Assembly (NCBI RefSeq): GCF_037204085.1
Contig: NZ_JBBCBW010000006.1
Span: 62,001 to 126,000, forward strand
DNA from: Variovorax sp037204085
GTDB lineage: Bacteria; Pseudomonadota; Gammaproteobacteria; Burkholderiales; Burkholderiaceae_C
DNA: 64,000 nt
Direction: 5' to 3'
A model generated the notes under the pieces. The model did not search any database. It was not told the origin of the DNA and saw nothing but the letters and a program-made list of their open reading frames with translations. Both the position numbers and the translations under genes were made by a program. Positions 27,795 through 35,233 of the stretch are shown here, one piece after another (within the stretch, counting starts at the first letter, position 1; every line of letters starts with the position of its first letter).

Positions 27795-28190
27795 ATGGCA
27801 ACGATCTACAAGGAATTCATCGTCGAGGCCGACGTGGCGAAAGTATGGGACGCGCTGCGCGACTTTGGCGCCGTGCACACGCGCCTCGCGCCCGGCTTTC
27901 TGACCGATGCCAAGCTCGACGGGCAGGGCGCCCGCATCGTGAGCTTTGCCAACGGCTTGGTGGCGCGCGAGCTGCTCGTAGGCATCGACGAGCCAAACCG
28001 CCGCCTGGCCTACACCATCACCGGCGGCAAGGCGAGCCACCACCATGCGTCGGCGCAGGTGTTCGCGCATGGCGAAGGGCGCTCGCGCTTCGTGTGGGTC
28101 ACCGATGTGCTGCCCGACGAATTCGCCGCCTACATCGCGCCGATGATGGACCAGGGCGGCGCTGCGATGAAGAAGACGCTCGAAAAGTAG
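27795..28190 (+). CDS. SRPBCC (START-like) family protein
   Basis: A 131-residue single-domain protein of the polyketide cyclase/SRPBCC helix-grip fold. It starts 6 nt after the molybdenum hydroxylase gene, so the two are cotranscribed. SRPBCC proteins such as CoxG occur with molybdenum hydroxylases, but this one is shorter than CoxG and lacks its membrane tail. It may bind a hydrophobic substrate or product of the hydroxylase. That link is inferred from position. Confidence 0.85.
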   Translation: MATIYKEFIVEADVAKVWDALRDFGAVHTRLAPGFLTDAKLDGQGARIVSFANGLVARELLVGIDEPNRRLAYTITGGKASHHHASAQVFAHGEGRSRFVWVTDVLPDEFAAYIAPMMDQGGAAMKKTLEK

Positions 28191-28204
28191 AGCCTGCTGC
28201 CGGC

Positions 28205-29386
28205 TTAGAAATCTTCGAGCGGCAGGCCCACGTAGTTCTCGGCCAGCGCGGTGGAGGCGGCGTGCGAGTGCACCAGGTAGTCGAGCTCGGCTTCCTGGAT
28301 CTTCTGGCCGAAGGCGCCGGTTTCCGGAAAACGGTGCATCAGCGACGTGAACCACCACGAGAAGCGCTCCGCCTTCCACACGCGGCGCAGGCAAAGGTCT
28401 GAATAGCGGTCGAGCGCGGAGGGCGTTTTCTCGCCGTAGAAGATCTCGAGCGCACGCGAGAGATACCCCACGTCGGCCGTCGCAAGGTTGAGACCCTTGG
28501 CACCGGTGGGCGGCACGATGTGCGCGGCATCGCCGGCCAGGAACAGCGAGCCGAAGCGCATCGGCTCGGCCACGAAACTGCGCAGCGGCGCAATGCTCTT
28601 TTCCAGCGAAGGCGCGGTCACCAGCCGCTCGCGCGCCTCGGGGTCGAGCCGTGCGCGCAGCTCGTTCCAGAAGGCTTCGTCGCTCCAGTTTTCGACCCGC
28701 TCCTCGGTCGGCACCTGCACGTAGTAGCGGCTGCGCGTGGCGCTGCGCATGCTGCAAAGCGCAAAACCCCGTTCGGTATTGGCGTAGATGAGTTCATGCG
28801 ACACCGGCGGCACATCGGCCAATACGCCGAGCCAGCCGAAGGGGTAGATCTTCTCGTAGGTCTGGATCGCGTCCGCGGGCACGCTGGCCCTGCTCACGCC
28901 GTGGTAACCGTCGCAACCCGCGATGAAGTCGCATTCGATCTCGTGCGTTTGGCCGTCTTTCTCGTAGCGCACGCGCGGGCGCTGCGAATCGAAGTCATGA
29001 AGGCTTACGTTGGCCGCGCTATAGATGGTGGCCAGGCCTTCGGCCGAGCGTGCCTCCATCAGGTCGCGCGTCACTTCCGTCTGGCCGTACACCGTGACCT
29101 GCTTTCCGCCCGTGAGGCCGTGCATGTCGATACGGTGCCGCGCCCCCTTGAACAGCAGCTCGATGCCCTCGTGCGGCAGCCCTTCGGCCTTGGCGCGCGC
29201 AACGACGCCGGCGCGCGCCAGGAGATCCATGGTGACCTGCTCGAGCACGCCCGCGCGGATGCGCCCGAGCACGTAGTCGCCGCTCTGGCGCTCGACGATG
29301 ATGTTGTCGATGCCGGCTTTGAAAAGCAGCTGCCCGAGCAGCAGGCCGGCTGGGCCCGCGCCGATGATGGCGACCTGTGTGCGCAT
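28205..29386 (-). CDS. pobA: 4-Hydroxybenzoate 3-monooxygenase
   Basis: A 393-residue cytosolic flavoprotein that hydroxylates 4-hydroxybenzoate to protocatechuate with NADPH and oxygen, feeding the beta-ketoadipate pathway. The dinucleotide motif G9-A-G11-P-A-G14 and the second FAD motif G-D-A-A-H-I-V-P-P-T-G-A-K-G (near 285) are intact. Length equals that of the Pseudomonas enzyme (394). GGAGA precedes the ATG at 29386. It is divergent from an IclR regulator that is probably its activator. Protocatechuate ring-cleavage genes are not in the window. Confidence 0.97.
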   Translation of the reverse strand: MRTQVAIIGAGPAGLLLGQLLFKAGIDNIIVERQSGDYVLGRIRAGVLEQVTMDLLARAGVVARAKAEGLPHEGIELLFKGARHRIDMHGLTGGKQVTVYGQTEVTRDLMEARSAEGLATIYSAANVSLHDFDSQRPRVRYEKDGQTHEIECDFIAGCDGYHGVSRASVPADAIQTYEKIYPFGWLGVLADVPPVSHELIYANTERGFALCSMRSATRSRYYVQVPTEERVENWSDEAFWNELRARLDPEARERLVTAPSLEKSIAPLRSFVAEPMRFGSLFLAGDAAHIVPPTGAKGLNLATADVGYLSRALEIFYGEKTPSALDRYSDLCLRRVWKAERFSWWFTSLMHRFPETGAFGQKIQEAELDYLVHSHAASTALAENYVGLPLEDF

Positions 29387-29460
29387 GTTGATGTCTCCGA
29401 TGGGTTTTCCGGAGCGTAGGGCGCGCGCGGCATGCTGGCGCGCCACTTGGCGAGGCTCTG

Positions 29461-29495
29461 TGCGATCATGCGAGCGGCTGCGCGATCATCGCGCA
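29461..29495. promoter_or_regulatory. Candidate PobR operator repeats
   Basis: Two copies of GCGATCAT start at 29462 and 29482, 20 bp apart and so on the same face of the helix. The second is part of a perfect palindrome, TGCGCGAT-C-ATCGCGCA at 29479-29495. The element lies between pobA and the divergent IclR gene, where an IclR-type regulator of pobA would bind. Function is inferred from position. Confidence 0.65.
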
Positions 29496-29515
29496 ACACT
29501 TCTCAGTTAGACCAG

Positions 29516-30286
29516 ATGACCATCGCCAAAGCCGACTTCATCGAGGGCATTGCCAAGGGAATGGCCGTGCTCGAAAGCTTCGATACCGAGCGCCAGCGCC
29601 TCAACGCCACCCTGGCTGCCGAGCGCGCCGGCCTCACGCGCGCCGCCGCGCGCCGGCACCTGCTCACGCTGGCCCACCTGGGCTACCTCGAGACGGACGG
29701 CAGCTATTTCTGGATGGCGCCCAAGGTGCTGCGCTTCTCGGGAAGCTACCTTGCTTCGTCGCGCCTGCCGCGTGCACTGCAACCCACGCTCAACCGACTT
29801 GCGGCACAAACCGGCGAATCGTTCTCGGCCGTGGTGCTCGACGGCGAAGAAGTGGTCATCATCGCGCGCAGCGGCAGCTACGGCACGCCGACGCGCGTGT
29901 TGGCGTACGGCTTGCACCTTGGCGCCCGGCTGCCGGCGCACGCCACCTCGACCGGGCGGGTGCTGCTCGCAGCCATGGCGCCCGCGCAGCTCACGCAATG
30001 GCTCAAGGGCCGCCACCTTGCGCGGCTCACGCCGCACACCACCACCCAGGCCCGCAGCCTGCGCCAGCTGATTTCGCGAACACGCAAGAGCGACTACTGC
30101 TTTGCCAGCGAAGAGCATGAGCTGGGCGTGCAGGCGCTCGCGGTGCCGCTGCGCGACATGCAAGGCCATACAGTGGCCGCGCTCAATGTGGTGCTCTCCG
30201 GCACGCGCTACCAGGAAGAAACGCTCCAGCGCGAGATGCTGCCTCTGCTCTTCGAGGCCGCGCGCGAGGTCAGGTCGCTGCTGTAG
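29516..30286 (+). CDS. pobR: IclR family regulator, probable PobR
   Basis: A 256-residue IclR-type protein. The winged helix is at about 10-70 (A-A-E-R-A-G-L-T-R-A-A-A-R-R-H-L-L-T-L) and the effector domain at 85-250. Divergence from pobA with a 129-bp intergenic region and conserved repeats fits the PcaU/PobR/PcaR subgroup of IclR proteins, which sense 4-hydroxybenzoate or protocatechuate. The name PobR is assigned from context. The gene starts at ATG 29516; an upstream in-frame extension would overlap the operator repeats. Confidence 0.85.
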   Translation: MTIAKADFIEGIAKGMAVLESFDTERQRLNATLAAERAGLTRAAARRHLLTLAHLGYLETDGSYFWMAPKVLRFSGSYLASSRLPRALQPTLNRLAAQTGESFSAVVLDGEEVVIIARSGSYGTPTRVLAYGLHLGARLPAHATSTGRVLLAAMAPAQLTQWLKGRHLARLTPHTTTQARSLRQLISRTRKSDYCFASEEHELGVQALAVPLRDMQGHTVAALNVVLSGTRYQEETLQREMLPLLFEAAREVRSLL

Positions 30287-30341
30287 CCTGAACTTTCCGC
30301 GCCGCCGCTGCCTCGAACCTGAAAAACGGAACACAACAACC

Positions 30342-31001
30342 ATGCGACTGCTGCTGCTGGAAGACGACGTGATGATCGGCGAGGCCGTGCTCGACCTGCT
30401 TCGGGCCGAGCAATACGCAGTGGACTGGGTAAAAGACGGCGACGCGGCCGAGTCCGCATTGCGCACCCAGCAATACGACCTGGTGCTGCTCGACCTGGGT
30501 GTGCCCCGCCGCGACGGGCTCGAGGTGCTGCGCAGCCTGCGCGCCCGCAAGCAGCGCATGCCCGTGCTGATTGCCACCGCGCGCGACTCGGTGCAGCAAC
30601 GCATCGAAGGGCTCGATGCAGGCGCCGACGACTATGTGCTCAAGCCCTACGACCTGGATGAACTGCTGGCCCGCATCCGGGCACTGCTGCGCCGCGCGGC
30701 CGGGCGTGCCGAGCCGGTGTACGAGCACATGGGCGTGAGCATCAATCCCGCCACGCGCGAGGTTTCGGTGGCAGGCCAGCCGGTGATACTTTCGGCCCGT
30801 GAATGGGCGGTGCTCGAACCGCTGATCGCACGGCCCGGCATGGTGCTGTCGCGCGCGCAGCTCGAAGAAAAGCTCTACAGCTGGAAGGACGAAATCAGCA
30901 GCAACGCCGTAGAGGTGTACGTGCACGGCCTGCGCAAGAAGCTGGGTGCCGAACTGATCCGCAACGTGCGCGGCGTTGGCTACATGGTGCCCAAGGCATG
31001 A
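30342..31001 (+). CDS. OmpR-family response regulator (QseB/TctD-like)
   Basis: A 219-residue two-component regulator. The receiver domain (1-115) has acidic residues E7-D8-D9, phosphoacceptor Asp51, Thr79 and Lys101. The winged-helix DNA-binding domain (about 125-218) ends in V-E-V-Y-V-H-G-L-R-K-K-L followed by the R-G-V-G-Y wing. The stop overlaps the start of the histidine kinase gene by four bases (ATGA). A PmrA-box-like direct repeat upstream of the downstream degP-type gene suggests that protease is a target. Confidence 0.93.
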   Translation: MRLLLLEDDVMIGEAVLDLLRAEQYAVDWVKDGDAAESALRTQQYDLVLLDLGVPRRDGLEVLRSLRARKQRMPVLIATARDSVQQRIEGLDAGADDYVLKPYDLDELLARIRALLRRAAGRAEPVYEHMGVSINPATREVSVAGQPVILSAREWAVLEPLIARPGMVLSRAQLEEKLYSWKDEISSNAVEVYVHGLRKKLGAELIRNVRGVGYMVPKA

Positions 31002-32329
31002 TCCGCGCGCTGACGGGGTCGCTGCGCGCGCGCCTGCTGTGGTTTCTGCTCGCGGCCATTGTGCTGGCCGCCGGTGCGCAGGCGGTGGTCGCCTACCGCA
31101 CGGTGCTGAAGGAGGCCGACGACATCTTCGACTACCACATGCAGCAAATGGCGCTTTCGCTGCGCGCCGGCCTGCCGCCCAGCGCGGCGGTGGGCGGCAT
31201 AGGCAGCGGCGAGCAGAACTTCGAGTTCGTGGTGCAGGTGTGGACGGCCGACGGCGTGCGCATTTTCGAATCGGCCGAGCAGGCCGCATTGCCCCAATTG
31301 GCGGTGCTGGGCTTTGCCGACGTGCGTGCGCGCGGCACCACCTACCGGGTGTTCTCCATGCAGACCAGCGGGCTGGTCATCCAGGTGGCGCAAGACATGG
31401 CAGCGCGGCGCAACATGGCCGGCGCGCTGGCCTTGCGCACCATTGCGCCCGTGGCGCTCATGGCGCCGCTGCTCATGCTCATCGTGTGGTGGGTGGTGAG
31501 CCTTTCGCTCGCGCCCGTGGCGCGCGTGCGCACGCAGGTTGCATCGCGGCAAGCCGACGATCTTTCCGCCGTGAGCGAGGAAGGCCTGCCCGACGAGGTG
31601 CGCCCCCTGGTGCAAGAACTCAACCTGCTGTTCGACCGGGTGCGCCACGCTTTCGATGCGCAGAAGCACTTTGTGGCCGATGCCGCGCATGAGCTTCGCT
31701 CGCCGCTTGCCGCACTGAAGCTGCAGGTGCAGGGCCTGCAGCGCGCACCCGATGCCGCGGCGCGCGAAGTGGCCGTGAGCCGGCTGGTGGCGGGCATCGA
31801 CCGCGCCACGCGGCTGGTCGAGCAGATGCTCGCGCTGGCCCGGCACGAGGCCAGCATGGCCGCGGGCGCCAAGCCAGAACCGATCGACCTTGCCGAAACC
31901 GCGCGGCTCGCCATTTCGGACGCGGTGGCGGCCGCGCAGGCACGGCGCATCGACATCGGCATCTCGCATGCGGACGCGGCCGCCGTGGTGAACGGCCAGC
32001 CCGAGGCGCTGCGCATGCTGCTGCGCAACCTGGTCGACAACGCCGTCAAGTACACGCCCGAAGGCGGGCGCGTCGACGTGGGCATTGCGGTGCAAGCCGG
32101 TGGCGTGGAGCTCAGCGTGGACGACAGCGGGCCCGGCCTGCCCGAAGAAGAGCGCGGGCGGGTGCTCGACCGCTTCTATCGTTCGGGCGAGCCGCAGGCG
32201 CCGGGCAGCGGCCTGGGGCTGGCCATCGTCAAGTCGATTGCCGACCTGCACGGCGCCACGGTGGCGCTCGCCGCGTCACCGAGCTTGGGTGGCCTGCGGG
32301 CAGTGGTGCGTTTTCCGGCCAGGGCCTGA
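30998..32329 (+). CDS. Sensor histidine kinase (TctE/QseC-like)
   Basis: A 443-residue inner-membrane kinase. Membrane helix 1 is at about 12-33, followed by a periplasmic 2CSK_N-type sensor domain (34-150) and membrane helix 2 at about 151-172. The dimerisation helix carries the phosphorylated His231 in H-E-L-R-S-P-L. The C-terminal ATPase domain has N-L-V-D-N-A-V-K-Y (N box), D-D-S-G-P-G-L (G1) and G-S-G-L-G-L-A-I-V (G2). It overlaps the response regulator gene by four bases. The signal is not predictable from sequence. Confidence 0.93.
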   Translation: MIRALTGSLRARLLWFLLAAIVLAAGAQAVVAYRTVLKEADDIFDYHMQQMALSLRAGLPPSAAVGGIGSGEQNFEFVVQVWTADGVRIFESAEQAALPQLAVLGFADVRARGTTYRVFSMQTSGLVIQVAQDMAARRNMAGALALRTIAPVALMAPLLMLIVWWVVSLSLAPVARVRTQVASRQADDLSAVSEEGLPDEVRPLVQELNLLFDRVRHAFDAQKHFVADAAHELRSPLAALKLQVQGLQRAPDAAAREVAVSRLVAGIDRATRLVEQMLALARHEASMAAGAKPEPIDLAETARLAISDAVAAAQARRIDIGISHADAAAVVNGQPEALRMLLRNLVDNAVKYTPEGGRVDVGIAVQAGGVELSVDDSGPGLPEEERGRVLDRFYRSGEPQAPGSGLGLAIVKSIADLHGATVALAASPSLGGLRAVVRFPARA

Positions 32330-32354
32330 GTTCTTCTCTCGAATTCGATCCGCG

Positions 32355-32372
32355 CTTTAAGGCGCGCTTAAG
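32355..32372 (+). promoter_or_regulatory. PmrA-box-like direct repeat upstream of the DegP gene
   Basis: TTTAAG at 32356-32361 and CTTAAG at 32367-32372 are separated by five bases, giving an 11-bp period. This is the layout of PmrA/QseB/TctD-type response regulator boxes (CTTAAG-N5-CTTAAG). It lies 63 bp before the protease gene and 26 bp after the histidine kinase gene, so the adjacent response regulator is the likely binder. Confidence 0.65.
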
Positions 32373-32434
32373 TCAGCGGGCCGACATTCCTCTCATCGTG
32401 TTTGCGTGCAGACGCATTGAAAGGAAAGCTAGAA

Positions 32435-33904
32435 ATGAACACCCGCCTGACTTCTCCCTCCGCCCTGGTTCTTGCCCTGGCGACCGCCGGGGTGATCGGC
32501 GCCGTTGGTGCCGGCGCCTACACCAGTGCCGTGAGCGCGCCGACCAACGCCACACCCATCGCCGCAGCCCCCGCAATGGTCACGCTGCCCGACTTCTCCA
32601 CCATCACCACGCGCGACGGCCCCGCGGTGGTCAACATCAGCGTGACCGGTACCGCCAAGGAGTCGGACGCCGAAGCCGCGGCCGAGATGCAGGGCGTCGA
32701 CCCGGACGATCCGATGTTCCAGTTCTTCCGCCGTTTCCAGGGCCAGATGGGCCCGCGCGCACAGCAGCGCGATGTGCCGGTGCGTGCGCAGGGCTCTGGC
32801 TTCATCGTGAGCCCCGACGGCCTCATCATGACCAACGCGCACGTCGTGAAGGGCGCAAAGGAGGTCACCGTCAAGCTGACCGACCGCCGTGAATACCGCG
32901 CCAAGGTGCTCGGCGCCGACGCCAAGACCGACATCGCCGTGCTCAAGATCGATGCGAAGAACCTGCCCACGCTTGCGCTGGGCAACACCAAGGACCTGAA
33001 GGTCGGCGAATGGGTGCTGGCCATCGGCTCGCCCTTCGGTTTCGAGAGCACAGTCACGGCAGGCGTCGTAAGCGCCAAGGGCCGCTCGCTGCCCGACGAC
33101 AGCTACGTGCCGTTCATCCAGACCGACGTGGCGGTGAACCCCGGCAACTCGGGCGGGCCGCTGCTCAACACGCGCGGCGAGGTGGTCGGCATCAATTCGC
33201 AGATCTACAGCCGCAGCGGCGGCTACCAGGGCGTGTCGTTCGCCATTCCTATCGACGTGGCCGTGCAGGTGAAAGACCAGATCGTTGCCACCGGCAAGGC
33301 CACGCATGCGCGTTTGGGCGTGGCGGTGCAAGAGGTGAACCAGGCCTTTGCCGATTCGTTCAAGCTCGACAAGCCCGAGGGTGCGCTGGTCTCCAATATC
33401 GAGAAGGGCGGCCCTGGCGACAAGGCCGGCCTGAAGGCGGGCGACGTGATCCGCAAGGTCGACGGCCAGCCCATCGTCTCGTCGGGCGACCTGCCCGCCG
33501 TCATCGGTCAGCAGACGCCGGGCAAGAAGGTCACGCTCGAAGTGTGGCGCCAGGGCGAGCGCCAGGAGCTTTCCGCCAAGCTCGGCGATGCGAGCGACAA
33601 ACCCACGCAGGTCGCAAAGGCCGACAGCGCCGCGGGGCAGGGCAAGCTCGGCCTTGCGCTGCGTCCCCTGCAGCCGCAGGAAAAGCGCGAGGCCGCGATC
33701 GAGAACGGGCTGCTGGTCGAAGACGTTGCCGGTCCGTCGGCCATGGCCGGCGTGCAGGCGGGCGACGTGCTGCTGGCCATCAACGGCACGCCCGCCAAGA
33801 GCCTGGAGCAGGTGCGCGAAGTGGTGGCCAAGGCCGACAAGTCGGTCGCGCTTTTGATCCAGCGCGGCGAAGACAAGATCTTCGTGCCGGTTCGCATCGG
33901 CTGA
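32435..33904 (+). CDS. degP: Periplasmic Do-family serine protease (DegP/MucD-like)
   Basis: A 489-residue envelope-stress protease and chaperone. An N-terminal hydrophobic export segment spans about 8-35. The trypsin-like domain shows the catalytic triad His136 (N-A-H-V-V), Asp166 (K-T-D-I-A-V-L) and Ser239 (P-G-N-S-G-G-P). Two PDZ domains follow at about 275-365 and 395-485. The start at 32435 has GGAAAG upstream; an in-frame extension of 11 codons lacks signal-peptide character. It is downstream of a two-component system with a matching regulator box, suggesting stress-controlled expression. DegP, DegQ and MucD cannot be separated firmly by sequence. Confidence 0.93.
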   Translation: MNTRLTSPSALVLALATAGVIGAVGAGAYTSAVSAPTNATPIAAAPAMVTLPDFSTITTRDGPAVVNISVTGTAKESDAEAAAEMQGVDPDDPMFQFFRRFQGQMGPRAQQRDVPVRAQGSGFIVSPDGLIMTNAHVVKGAKEVTVKLTDRREYRAKVLGADAKTDIAVLKIDAKNLPTLALGNTKDLKVGEWVLAIGSPFGFESTVTAGVVSAKGRSLPDDSYVPFIQTDVAVNPGNSGGPLLNTRGEVVGINSQIYSRSGGYQGVSFAIPIDVAVQVKDQIVATGKATHARLGVAVQEVNQAFADSFKLDKPEGALVSNIEKGGPGDKAGLKAGDVIRKVDGQPIVSSGDLPAVIGQQTPGKKVTLEVWRQGERQELSAKLGDASDKPTQVAKADSAAGQGKLGLALRPLQPQEKREAAIENGLLVEDVAGPSAMAGVQAGDVLLAINGTPAKSLEQVREVVAKADKSVALLIQRGEDKIFVPVRIG

Positions 33905-33932
33905 GGTTCGCCGTCAGGCTTTTGCGCAGAAC

Positions 33933-34235
33933 ATGAGCTCATCGCCCGGCGGCCTTTCGGCGCACATCCTGCCCACGTCGGCCACCATGATCGGCGTGTG
34001 CATGACGGTGATGTCGATCGGTCACCTGGGCCCGCGCGACGACCTGCGGCTGGTCATCGACCGCATGCTGGCCATCGACGCACTGGTCTTCCTGGCCAGT
34101 GCGCTTCTGTCGTTCATCTCGATGCGGTCGCGCAAATCTGGAGCCCGCCTGGAGGCCTGGGGCGAGGTGGTTTTCATTGCCGGGCTTGCGCTGCTGGCGC
34201 TGGGCGCCGTGACGCTGGCGTTTGCCTTGCGCTGA
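33933..34235 (+). CDS. Small hypothetical membrane protein
   Basis: A 100-residue protein with three predicted membrane helices at about 14-32, 47-65 and 76-98. The Leu/Ala-rich pattern and high G/C third positions support a real gene. It begins 28 nt after the DegP stop on the same strand and may be cotranscribed with it. No family is recognised. Confidence 0.65.
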   Translation: MSSSPGGLSAHILPTSATMIGVCMTVMSIGHLGPRDDLRLVIDRMLAIDALVFLASALLSFISMRSRKSGARLEAWGEVVFIAGLALLALGAVTLAFALR

Positions 34236-34277
34236 CGCGGAAGCCGGACGCTGCCGGCGCCGCGCAGCGAGCGCGCT

Positions 34278-34493
34278 TCAGGACTCTTTGTTGCCCGCGT
34301 CTTTTTGGGGAACTTGCGCGTCGAGCTCGTCCTTGAGGCCCTTGTCCCCGCGCAGGGCCATGTAGAGCACGGCCCCCAGGCCGATCACCGCGACGGAGAT
34401 CAGAGCGAAGAGCCCTCCGCCAAAGGCCCACCACCAGAACAAACCGCTTGCAACAAGAAGCAGCGCAACCAAGAGTAAAGAATTCAAGTGCAT
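34278..34493 (-). CDS. Small hypothetical two-helix membrane protein
   Basis: A 71-residue protein with two closely spaced hydrophobic segments (about 5-21 and 27-46) around a W-W-W-A-F motif, and a charged Lys/Asp-rich C-terminal tail. The ATG at 34493 gives a compact protein starting directly before the first helix; a longer in-frame version would run through a perfect palindrome at 34508-34527. Function is unknown. Confidence 0.65.
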   Translation of the reverse strand: MHLNSLLLVALLLVASGLFWWWAFGGGLFALISVAVIGLGAVLYMALRGDKGLKDELDAQVPQKDAGNKES

Positions 34494-34507
34494 GGACCAA
34501 GCCGATA

Positions 34508-34527
34508 GTACATTGGCGGTAATGTAC
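34508..34527. promoter_or_regulatory. Perfect 20-bp palindrome upstream of a small membrane gene
   Basis: GTACATT at 34508-34514 and AATGTAC at 34521-34527 are perfect inverted arms around GGCGGT. It lies 15 bp upstream of the start of the 71-residue membrane protein, in an AT-richer segment. It looks like the operator of a dimeric regulator that is not encoded nearby. Confidence 0.6.
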
Positions 34528-34618
34528 GCGGCGTTACTGTTTAGCGGCTGACTCGCGCTCTGGGATATACCCTCTTTTTGCGATATTTCGCGTGCGTGGG
34601 GGTGGCCTGTAGCGGGCT

Positions 34619-34822
34619 TCACGGGTTGCGTGGCGGTTCGATGTCATAGGCCTCGCGCAGGTTTTCAAGCTGCTCCCGCGCCACGCGAAAGCACTCCTGA
34701 AGCTGCTCCGCCGTCGGCTCCGGATAGCCCGGCGGTGGCTGCAGCGCATTGCCAAGACGTTCCCACGCCGCTTCCCAGGCGAGCTTCAAGAGGGCGCGCG
34801 CATCCGAAGACCTCGACATCAT
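34619..34822 (-). CDS. Hypothetical small acidic protein overlapping an upstream gene
   Basis: A 67-residue soluble helical protein. GGAGGAAG lies directly upstream of its ATG. Codon third positions are strongly G/C in this frame, whereas the overlapping frame of the upstream gene (34665-35087) has weaker third positions in the shared region. The overlap is 158 nt in a different frame, which is unusual. It could be a coupled gene or the shifted continuation of the upstream gene. Confidence 0.6.
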   Translation of the reverse strand: MMSRSSDARALLKLAWEAAWERLGNALQPPPGYPEPTAEQLQECFRVAREQLENLREAYDIEPPRNP

Positions 34823-35087
34823 CTTCCTCCGGTTTTTTTGATGGGATCAATGATGCGGGCGCGGCCCCAAGATTCAAGAGGGGTGGGGTAGCCCTCCAGG
34901 CTTCGGCAACGGCCTCCGGCAGCAGCTGAAACTCCACCTGGCCAACGGCCATGGCGGCGCGTTCGCGCTGTACGGCAAGGTGCAGCAGCGCAAGCGTGCA
35001 GATCACCGCCGCCATTGCGGCAATCACCCACCAAAGAGCCCTTGTCGCTTGCGAATCGGGGCCGTTTCTCTTGTCGCGATCTTCCAT
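34665..35087 (-). CDS. Hypothetical single-span membrane protein
   Basis: Up to 140 residues. A charged N-terminus is followed by one membrane helix at about 18-40 and a soluble segment. An excellent TAGGAGG ribosome site precedes the ATG at 35087, so the start is real. From about residue 75 the codon pattern weakens. A run of seven A residues (opposite T at 34833-34839) occurs where the better coding signal moves to the +1 frame, which is the 67-residue gene. The C-terminal half as read may therefore not be what the cell makes. Confidence 0.55.
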   Translation of the reverse strand: MEDRDKRNGPDSQATRALWWVIAAMAAVICTLALLHLAVQRERAAMAVGQVEFQLLPEAVAEAWRATPPLLNLGAAPASLIPSKKPEEDDVEVFGCARPLEARLGSGVGTSWQCAAATAGLSGADGGAASGVLSRGAGAA

Positions 35088-35195
35088 CTCAACCTCCTAA
35101 TCGAGAACGGAAGATCGAGTTGTTTCAAAATTGCAGATGTCAGACAAAGCCGCGACTGTTTGTAACGCGGCTACCGCGCAAGGGCTTGCCTTGAA

Positions 35196-35224
35196 GCGGG
35201 CCCGGCGAGTTACGCCGAGCCCGC
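35196..35224 (-). terminator. Stem-loop after the OmpA-like gene
   Basis: On the minus-strand RNA, a 12-bp stem with one G-U pair forms around a five-base loop, 10 bp after the lipoprotein stop codon. There is no U run, so termination may depend on Rho, or the hairpin may protect the 3' end. Confidence 0.5.
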
Positions 35225-35233
35225 AAGGGTCGT

